Below, piece after piece: positions 58,901 through 64,000 of a stretch of 64,000 bases of DNA; positions within the stretch are counted from its first letter, which is position 1; each line of letters begins with the position of its first letter. The position numbers were made by a program, and so were the translations under genes. Source of the stretch: Clostridia bacterium (GTDB lineage: Bacteria > Bacillota > Clostridia > Christensenellales > Aristaeellaceae); assembly GCA_017397895.1 (NCBI GenBank), contig JAFQHP010000032.1:191437-255436 (forward strand), written 5' to 3'. The notes under the pieces are model-generated. The model made no database searches. It was not told where the DNA came from and worked only from the letters and a program-made list of their open reading frames with translations.

Positions 58901-60102
58901 TATGCGGAACTTCTCTGGAATTCCGCTTTTACTTCTACTGCAGAAAACAAGCCCACTCTCATGACCTTTGGTGATACCAACAACAAGGTGGCCTACACTT
59001 ACGATACCCTCGGCCGAACCAACAAGAAAACCCTCACCGTGGGCGGCAAGGCCTATGCCACCACCTATTCCTACCTGGCTGGCAGCAATGGCACCGGCAA
59101 CACCACTGGCCTCATTTCCTCCATGAGCCAGACCGGCGAAACCTGCTCCTACACTTACGATAATGTAGGCAATATCACTGCGGTCACCCGGAACGGCGTG
59201 AAGACCACCTATGTCTACGACAAGCTGGGCCAGCTGATTCGGGTCAACGATCCTTCCGATACCACCTCCGGCTCCACCGGCACCACCTGGACCTATGAAT
59301 ACGACCGTGGCGGCAATATCCTCAACAAGAAGCGCTACGCCTACACCACCGGCACCGTTGGCTCCGTGCTGCAGACCATCACTTACACCTACGATACCGC
59401 CTGGAAGGATAAGCTGGCCAAGTACAACGGCACCGCCATCACCTATGATGCCATCGGCAATCCTCTCACCGACGGCACCTGGACCTACACCTGGGAAAAG
59501 GGCCGCCAGCTGAAGCAGATGACCAAATCCGGCATCACGGCCACCTTCCTTTACAACGCCGATGGCCTGCGCATCCGCAAGACCGTGGGCAGCACCGTCA
59601 CCAACTACACCCTGCATGGCAAGAACATCGTCCACATGACCCAGGGCAGCAACACCCTGCACTTCCTGTACGCCCAGCGCTTCTCCCTTCAGAAAGCGCT
59701 GGTTTCAGGCGGCGATTTCAAATCGCTCGCCCTCAGCCTCGCTTTGCTCGGCGCTACTACGATGCACAGAACCGGCCTGCCATTGTGCGGTTCAACGGAA
59801 CGAAGTACGGCTATATCCACAATTTGCAGGGCGATGTCATTGGCCTTATTGACACCGGTTGTATTGAAGTGGTAAAATATGTATACAATGCATTGGGCAA
59901 AATCCTTTCCACCACCGGCTCCCTTGCTTCCACTCTCGGTGCCGTCCAGCCGTTCCGCTATCGGTCCTACGTGTATGATCAAGAAACGGGGCTGTATTAC
60001 CTCAGGAGCAGGTATTACAATGCATCACTTTGTAGATTTTTTAATACTGACAAAGTGATTGCTAAACAATTTGGGGAAGGAGATTCTATCATTAATGAGT
60101 AA
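58901..60102 (+). pseudogene. RHS/YD-repeat protein fragment, disrupted by a hairpin insertion
   Basis: Reading from 58901, open in one frame to 59671, it encodes an RHS-type protein: AENKPTLMTFGD, then YD repeats (VAYTYDTLGRT, SYTYDNVGNITAV, TTYVYDKLGQLIRVND, YNADGLRIRKT). At 59672-59757 an 86-base insertion shifts the frame; beyond it the protein resumes as YYDAQNRPAIV, then NGTKYGYIHNLQGDVIGLI and the RHS core end PFRYRSYVYDQETGLYYLRS RYYN. There is no start or N-terminal part, so only a C-terminal end remains. The usual variable toxin domain after the core is absent: the frame ends in 17 residues after SLCRFFN. GC and codon use of the RHS part match the core genome, the tail does not. Confidence 0.85.
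59672..59757. mobile_element. 86-bp hairpin element inserted in the RHS gene
   Basis: The inserted piece is flanked by TAC (TAC at 59669-59671 and at 59758-59760), consistent with a 3-bp target duplication. Inside are a 9-bp hairpin (CCAGCGCTT/AAGCGCTGG), a second hairpin (GGCG-GCGATTT/AAATCGC-CGCC) with one-base loop and a third (GCC..CGC/GCT..GGC). Its removal restores the reading frame. It has no coding capacity, so it is a non-autonomous miniature repeat. Confidence 0.7.
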
Positions 60103-60529
60103 GTCAGAAAAAAGATTCGTCACATTTTTCATCATAATTGCATTAGGAATCATCTTCATATATTTGTTTACCTTCTATTTGTTAGATTATACACCAAACG
60201 ATGAATCGTTCCTTCAACAAGTAAATAGCCTTACTCCGTTCAATTTACAAGAGCAAAATTGTCGCATTCTATCAAAAGAATACAGCACAAATATTCGTGA
60301 GGTTTCTTTCTTATCAATCATTGAAGTAAACAAAGATTTCTGTTTTCCGGAAGCGATAGAGCACGATTTCGAAATTATCCCGGCTCTTTTGGAGTCCATT
60401 ACTGCCAAAGTATATTCCTCCTTACCGGTACCAACTCATTTTTCATATTTTTATCGTGAAGCGGATGATCTATTTTGTTTTTTTGATTACGACCGACATT
60501 GGCTTATCGTGGATTATGGCTATCACTAA
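60095..60529 (+). CDS. AT-rich membrane protein, possible orphan immunity protein
   Basis: The 144-residue protein starts MSKSEKRFVTFFIIIALG and has one N-terminal membrane segment (about 7-29), then a soluble domain ending in DRHWLIVDYGYH. Its ATG overlaps the RHS stop (ATGAGTAA), the position typical of immunity genes after RHS toxins. An AAGGAG site lies about 12 bases upstream. The base composition is much more A+T-rich than the RHS part, suggesting transfer. As the matching toxin domain is missing, it may be an orphan. Immunity function is inference from position only. Confidence 0.6.
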   Translation: MSKSEKRFVTFFIIIALGIIFIYLFTFYLLDYTPNDESFLQQVNSLTPFNLQEQNCRILSKEYSTNIREVSFLSIIEVNKDFCFPEAIEHDFEIIPALLESITAKVYSSLPVPTHFSYFYREADDLFCFFDYDRHWLIVDYGYH

Positions 60530-60723
60530 CAGCAATATTTTCTGTTTCATGCTATTGCCAGTCCAAAAACAAGCATCCTCTTAAGTGAAAGGAGCACGAA
60601 ATATGGTTCCTTGGGAGATTGGAATCAAAAACATCTATCAAATCAAAAAAGACACTTTTCATCATTTTGAAAAGTGTCTTTCTTGGAATATTCAGTTCGG
60701 AATTTCCATCAGGAAAAATTCAA
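60530..60723. other. AT-rich intergenic region
   Basis: No convincing gene. A 10-bp hairpin (GACACTTTTC/GAAAAGTGTC) followed by TTTCTT is a probable terminator for the gene ending at 60529. A 46-codon ORF at 60603 with a good ribosome binding site runs through it and is not accepted. Confidence 0.6.
60648..60684 (+). terminator. Probable terminator after the AT-rich membrane protein gene
   Basis: AAAGACACTTTTCA/TGAAAAGTGTCTTT stem followed by CTTGG; near-perfect inverted repeat. Confidence 0.7.
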
Positions 60724-60745
60724 TTGGTGTAAATTTGGTGTAAAA
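60724..60745 (+). repeat. Two 11-bp phased TTGGTGTAAA repeats
   Basis: TTGGTGTAAAT at 60724-60734 and TTGGTGTAAAA at 60735-60745 are exact tandem units with an 11-base period, close to one helical turn. They resemble arm-type integrase binding sites and the TTGGCGTA series at 61091. Confidence 0.65.
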
Positions 60746-60773
60746 TGCGGCTTTTATTCTTTTTCAAAGCCCC

Positions 60774-60796
60774 AAACCCGTTGATTTATAAGGGTT

Positions 60797-60797
<1 letters not shown>
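60774..60797. other. Putative left core-type att sequence
   Basis: AAACCCGTTGATTTATAAGGGTTT contains a 6-bp dyad (AAACCC/GGGTTT). Its reverse complement matches 17 of 24 bases of the sequence at 61058-61081. It immediately follows the lysS stop codon. Confidence 0.5.
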
Positions 60798-60937
<140 letters not shown>

Positions 60938-61057
60938 TAAATGGGCGATTTTCCAGCCGTTTTCGGCAAGTTCAAGCGAAATATCGTCGAATCCCGCTTC
61001 TTATCGCTTGATGCTGCTTTTTCGGTCAATCCGTTCCGTTCGGTGCAATGGAGGCGA
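60938..61057. other. Non-coding stretch between the lysS fragment and the right att-like site
   Basis: No gene, promoter or strong hairpin was recognised. Confidence 0.4.
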
Positions 61058-61124
61058 AAACCCTTGTAAATCAAGGACTTTACGCCGAAATTGGCGTATT
61101 TTTGGCGTACGATTGGCGTACGGT
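61058..61124 (+). repeat. Right core-like sequence and three phased TTGGCGTA repeats
   Basis: AAACCCTTGTAAATCAAGGA (61058-61077) includes a CCTTG/CAAGG dyad and matches the inverted left core. It is followed by TTGGCGTATTT, TTGGCGTACGA and TTGGCGTACGG at 61091, 61102 and 61113, an exact 11-base period, plus an inverted TACGCC at 61081-61086. The series ends directly at the integrase stop codon. This is the layout of integrase arm-binding sites. Confidence 0.65.
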
Positions 61125-62366
61125 TCAACCCTCCAAAGTTCCCTTCCAATGAGCCTCAAATTCTTCAAAAGCCGACTTCTTCAAGTCTCTTGTTGCGTCC
61201 GCATAGATGTTGAGGGTAGTTGATACATCAGCATGACCCAACGCATCTTGAATCACCTTCACATTCACGCCAGCTTCACACATTCTTGTGGTAAATGTAT
61301 GGCGCAGACTGTGACAGCTAAAATGCGGCAGCAACACAGGATCGTGTTTCTTTTTCAGAAACACTTCGTCGTTACAGTCTCGGATGATCCTTCGCAATGC
61401 TTTGTTTAGCGTACCTTGATGCTGCGGTTGTCCAAAGCGATTGACGAAAATGAAATCCGTGTAACCGTCGATTGTGGCCTCGCAGCGAATACCATTTTCA
61501 GCCTGATAACGCTGTTCTTCCAGAAACGCATCCTTCACAAAGCCCAGCATAGGAATTTGCCGGATGCCATTTGTGGTCTTGGGTGTGTGGATGTTGCAGT
61601 AACATCCATTCTCCGCATGGCGATAGTACACAAGCGTATGGTTTATGTCTATCATACCGTTGTCAAGGTCAATGTCACACCATCGAAGCCCAACCGCTTC
61701 CCCCACACGCATTCCAGTACCGATCATGATTGCAAAGACAGGATACCAATGCCGATTTTGCGGAGTGCGTTTCAGATAATTCAGAAACAAGTCTTGTTCC
61801 GCTTTCGTCAACGCCCGACGCTTCTCACCTCTCAACGCCTGATTTTGTTTCAACTCTTTCAGCACATTGTCGGATGGATTGCGGCGGATGTAGTTATCAT
61901 CCACGGCCATTTCCAACACCTGATGCAGAACAGTATGTACGCAGTCTATGGTTGAGATTGCAAGCCCACGTTCATCAGCCAATGTATTGTAAAATCGCTT
62001 CACATCTGACTTGACCAGCGTTGATATTCGTCGCTTTCCAAGAGAAGGGGCCACGAATTGCAAATACATGTACTGATAATTCTGGAAAGTGTTATCCTTC
62101 AATCCACGTTTGAGCTGCTTCCACAGATCAAACATTTCATTGACGGTAACAAATCGCGCCTCGGTTTTGATCTTATCGCATTGATCCTTCGTTATGCTTT
62201 CCTCTTTTGCACGAAGTTCATCAAGAGTAGAAGCATAAACAGAATGGCGTTTGCCGTTCGCGTCAGTCCAGCGGTATTCATAACCGCCATTACTGCGAAG
62301 AGATTCACCTTTTCGCAAAGATGATCCGTTTTTCTTGTTGCGGGGAGAAGATTGTAGTTCGGTCAT
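61125..62366 (-). CDS. int: Tyrosine recombinase/integrase, Tn916 type
   Basis: The 413-residue protein has an N-terminal arm-binding AP2-like domain (GGYEYRWTDANGKRHSVYAS), a SAM-like core-binding domain (about 90-190) and a catalytic domain. The catalytic residues are R in GTGMRVGEAVGLRW, H-x-x-R in HSLRHTFTTRM, and Y in TTLNIYADA with the preceding LGHADVSTT. It would excise and integrate a mobile element. I chose ATG at 62364-62366 because AAAGGAAAAGGA lies upstream. A TTGCTA-17-TATTAT promoter drives it. It sits next to the lysS fragment with the arm repeats at its 3' end. Confidence 0.94.
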   Translation of the reverse strand: MTELQSSPRNKKNGSSLRKGESLRSNGGYEYRWTDANGKRHSVYASTLDELRAKEESITKDQCDKIKTEARFVTVNEMFDLWKQLKRGLKDNTFQNYQYMYLQFVAPSLGKRRISTLVKSDVKRFYNTLADERGLAISTIDCVHTVLHQVLEMAVDDNYIRRNPSDNVLKELKQNQALRGEKRRALTKAEQDLFLNYLKRTPQNRHWYPVFAIMIGTGMRVGEAVGLRWCDIDLDNGMIDINHTLVYYRHAENGCYCNIHTPKTTNGIRQIPMLGFVKDAFLEEQRYQAENGIRCEATIDGYTDFIFVNRFGQPQHQGTLNKALRRIIRDCNDEVFLKKKHDPVLLPHFSCHSLRHTFTTRMCEAGVNVKVIQDALGHADVSTTLNIYADATRDLKKSAFEEFEAHWKGTLEG

Positions 62367-62406
62367 TCCTTTTCCTTTCGGAAATGAAGAACCATTTACC
62401 AGTGAT

Positions 62407-62435
62407 ATAATACCACAAAATGTCTCGGTTAGCAA
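62407..62435 (-). promoter_or_regulatory. Integrase promoter
   Basis: TTGCTA and TATTAT with a 17-base spacer on the minus strand. The plus-strand 18-mer GTGATATAATACCACAAA matches the tRNA-Ser promoter exactly. Confidence 0.75.
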
Positions 62436-62783
62436 GAATCCGATACATGGAATGCGAACATATCAGCTCTTCAAATGTGGCAATAATGTGTGAATACAAG
62501 AGTAGAACGATCACGACAACGGAAAACGACCCTCCACCGCCATGCGGAGTGCAGCCACGCCTCCGCCTTTTTTTTTGATCCCACTTCATATAATCCTCTG
62601 CCTCCAGCACAAATTATTGCCTCGCGTTCGCATAACAACATAAATTTTGCTCTGCGAAGTGCTTATTTTCAAGAGCCAGATTAACCGCAGGGCGAATTAC
62701 CTCCACCGTAACCCTTGGCCGCCCTCGTCAGACGGAGTGCTTGCCGTCACAGACATTATCAGTCGCCCCACAATGCCCGTTTT
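62436..62783. other. Intergenic region with a strong hairpin
   Basis: No gene. A terminator-like hairpin (GCGGAG/CTCCGC, 62544-62566) followed by nine T on the plus strand has no obvious upstream gene, so it may end a short RNA. A clear promoter for the next gene lies at its right end. Confidence 0.5.
62544..62576 (+). terminator. Terminator-like hairpin with no upstream plus-strand gene
   Basis: GCGGAG and CTCCGC with an 11-base loop followed by CTTTTTTTTT. Suggests a small transcript or leader element in the mobile region. Confidence 0.55.
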
Positions 62784-62812
62784 TTGAAAATGACCAAAAA
62801 TTTTGATATAAT
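62784..62812 (+). promoter_or_regulatory. Promoter of the winged-helix gene
   Basis: TTGAAA and TATAAT with a 17-base spacer, about 78 bases upstream of the start. Confidence 0.8.
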
Positions 62813-62890
62813 ATATACATAAGGAATGAGGGAATGAAATTTGAAAAACCGTCCTTATAATATTGACTGAGAAAAAGGAGCTATTGACCA

Positions 62891-63598
62891 ATGGCTACAT
62901 CATACGAAAATCAGAAGAGTATTTGTATTCACAAGCCACGCGTAGAGGCGAATTTCTTGCAGATTGGCAATGATGATTGGATGCAGGCGAACAAAACGCT
63001 TTCGCCCTACGGATTGCAGTTGTATTTGTACCTCGCCGCGAACAATAACGAATATCAATTTGCGTTGTCCCCTGCGGCTGCCGAAGAGTACGCCGGAATT
63101 AAAAGCACGACCTTCCACAAGTATTTGCGCCTGTTGGAGATCGAAGGGTATCTCGTCTGGCGACAAGGAAACCTCTTTGATTTTTACACATCGCCCCGCG
63201 ATCCGAAAGACAGAACGCATCCCGACGAACATTGCGAAGGAATCACGTTTGAGGAAACATCTTCCGTCCCGCGAGGCGAAGATCCTATATCGGATGGCGA
63301 AGTCTCCGAATCCGCTTCGCGAAGTGTAACTTCGCCTGACGAATTGCCCTTATCGCCAGACGATCCACTTTCTTCGCCGTCCGATAAAGAAATAGATAAT
63401 AGAGAAATAGATAAAGATAGATATACGGCAATAGATAAGATAGATGCGGGGACACCCCGCGCCCCGGCTGCGCCCGATGCTGACGCATCGGTCTTGCCAC
63501 CAAGAGCAGAAAGAATTGTGTACATTCCTGCCAAGCCAAAGCGAGAACCCAGACCGTTGAGCTGGGACACCGACGAAAACGGGAATTTCAAATTCTAA
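62891..63598 (+). CDS. Winged-helix protein of a mobile element, possible replication initiator
   Basis: The 235-residue protein has an N-terminal winged helix (about 20-100; LSPYGLQLYLYLAANN, YAGIKSTTFHKYLRLLEIEGYLV) as in element replication proteins. An acidic Asp/Glu/Ser-rich linker follows, coded by a lower-GC stretch with five ATAGATA-type repeats (63392-63446). The C-terminus has a basic VYIPAKPKREPRPLSWD segment. AAAAAGGAG lies 11 bases before the ATG. The function is inferred from the wHTH and the location in an integrase element; no helicase or primase motif is present. Confidence 0.65.
   Translation: MATSYENQKSICIHKPRVEANFLQIGNDDWMQANKTLSPYGLQLYLYLAANNNEYQFALSPAAAEEYAGIKSTTFHKYLRLLEIEGYLVWRQGNLFDFYTSPRDPKDRTHPDEHCEGITFEETSSVPRGEDPISDGEVSESASRSVTSPDELPLSPDDPLSSPSDKEIDNREIDKDRYTAIDKIDAGTPRAPAAPDADASVLPPRAERIVYIPAKPKREPRPLSWDTDENGNFKF
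63392..63446 (+). repeat. Five ATAGATA-type repeats within the wHTH gene
   Basis: ATAGATA starts at 63392, 63407, 63417 and 63431, with ATAGATG at 63440. The spacings are 15, 10, 14 and 9. The stretch is A+T-rich within a GC-rich gene and could be iterons. Confidence 0.5.
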
Positions 63599-63984
63599 CT
63601 GCGGAAATGCGCAGAGAGCGTCAAGATTTGCTCTTCATTTGCTACCACCGTAGGAGCAAGAGGAAAGCAACACAAGCTCCTGCGAATGAGGGCAGGGAAG
63701 CAGATTGAAAATGTCGGAAATCGGCTTACAGAGCCAATGAAAGGGCGGGAACGTATTGCAAAGCGCAATCCGCAGCGCGAATGCCGCAGATCATCCACGC
63801 AATGCGCTTCCTGCCCTTCTTCTTTGCTCTTGCATTCCTACCACCAGAAGAGCAAATCCGGCAGAGAATTGTCCCTCACGATCAAGAGGAAGCCAAAGAA
63901 AAACGCAGCGATTTATACTGTGTTGGACACGGTTTGACAATCGTTAAACAGCATTCTCCAAGAATCTGTGACAGGAGAGTGGTT
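63599..63984. other. Region with no confident gene
   Basis: A possible 83-codon plus-strand ORF (63686-63937) has no good ribosome binding site and a composition unlike a known protein. A TTGACA at about 63937 may be a -35 for the next gene but no -10 at 17 bases is convincing. Confidence 0.3.
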
Positions 63985-64000
63985 ATGATCGCAAACAGTG
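63985..64000 (+). CDS. 5'-partial CDS at window end
   Basis: ATG at 63985 encodes MIANS, with ACAGGAGAG about 7 bases upstream. The gene continues outside the window. In Tn916-like elements a conjugation or replication gene would be expected here, but nothing can be said from five codons. Confidence 0.4.

Noticed and set aside
60603..60743. 46-codon ORF with a strong AAAGGAG site
   Set aside because: It runs through a terminator hairpin and ends in the TTGGTGTAAA repeats. Probably fortuitous.
63686..63937. 83-codon ORF in the mobile region
   Set aside because: No ribosome binding site and no family likeness. Left unannotated.

Overview
The window looks like the chromosome of a GC-rich, low-GC-lineage (Firmicutes/Clostridia-type) anaerobe, probably gut-associated. 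Evidence: a T-box leader, HPr kinase, CoaX, an ECF-type S component, the rpsO-pnp-M16 peptidase order known from Bacillus and Clostridia, archaeal-type phosphoglycerate mutase, an anaerobic RNR activase, two glycogen phosphorylases, strong GGAGG ribosome binding sites and TTGACA/TATAAT promoters with 17-bp spacers. A Cys-rich protein at 50.4 kb could be a spore-surface protein. Genus cannot be assigned from sequence alone. No rRNA and no CRISPR array were seen.

Layout. 0-5.3 kb: a 5'-partial gene, then a T-box controlled pair (a LeuA-like protein that lacks the metal-binding His residues, and a TIM-barrel/acyl-CoA synthetase fusion) and a methyltransferase. 5.3-16 kb, minus strand: rpsO, pnp, an M16 peptidase, a LmbE deacetylase, a GH20 hexosaminidase and a GNAT; upstream of these an attenuated uracil permease, a D,D-carboxypeptidase and a secreted protein. 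16-18.2 kb: an SNF2 helicase with an N-terminal PD-(D/E)XK domain, divergent from polA-coaE-lytic transglycosylase-peptide binding protein-PRC barrel. 24-34 kb: nrdR, glycogen phosphorylase, an unknown gene, a radical SAM protein, phosphoglycerate mutase, then malQ-glgP on the other strand. 34-39 kb: an acyltransferase-like/zinc-ribbon membrane pair and asd-dapA-dapB. 39-43 kb: GH5, HAD phosphatase, XRE regulator, GNAT, SpoU methylase and tRNA-Ser. 43-58.7 kb: envelope proteins, CapA, hprK, ROK kinase, asnS, pantothenate-related genes, nrdG and a glutamate symporter.

58.9-64 kb is an accessory zone. It holds an RHS fragment split by an 86-bp hairpin insertion, an AT-rich membrane ORF, a 43-codon fragment of the 3' end of lysS, phased TTGGYGTA repeats, a Tn916-type tyrosine integrase and a winged-helix gene. 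I read this as the left end of an integrative element that recombined into lysS.

How genes work together: GlgP, MalQ, a second GlgP and ROK kinase fit glycogen/maltodextrin breakdown under HprK-type catabolite control. Asd-DapA-DapB make diaminopimelate for the wall, which CapA, SLT and VanY-type proteins act on. CoaX, CoaE and the S component fit pantothenate-to-CoA supply, and the fused acyl-CoA synthetase would consume CoA. Most long antisense reading frames are by-products of GC-rich codon use and were left out.
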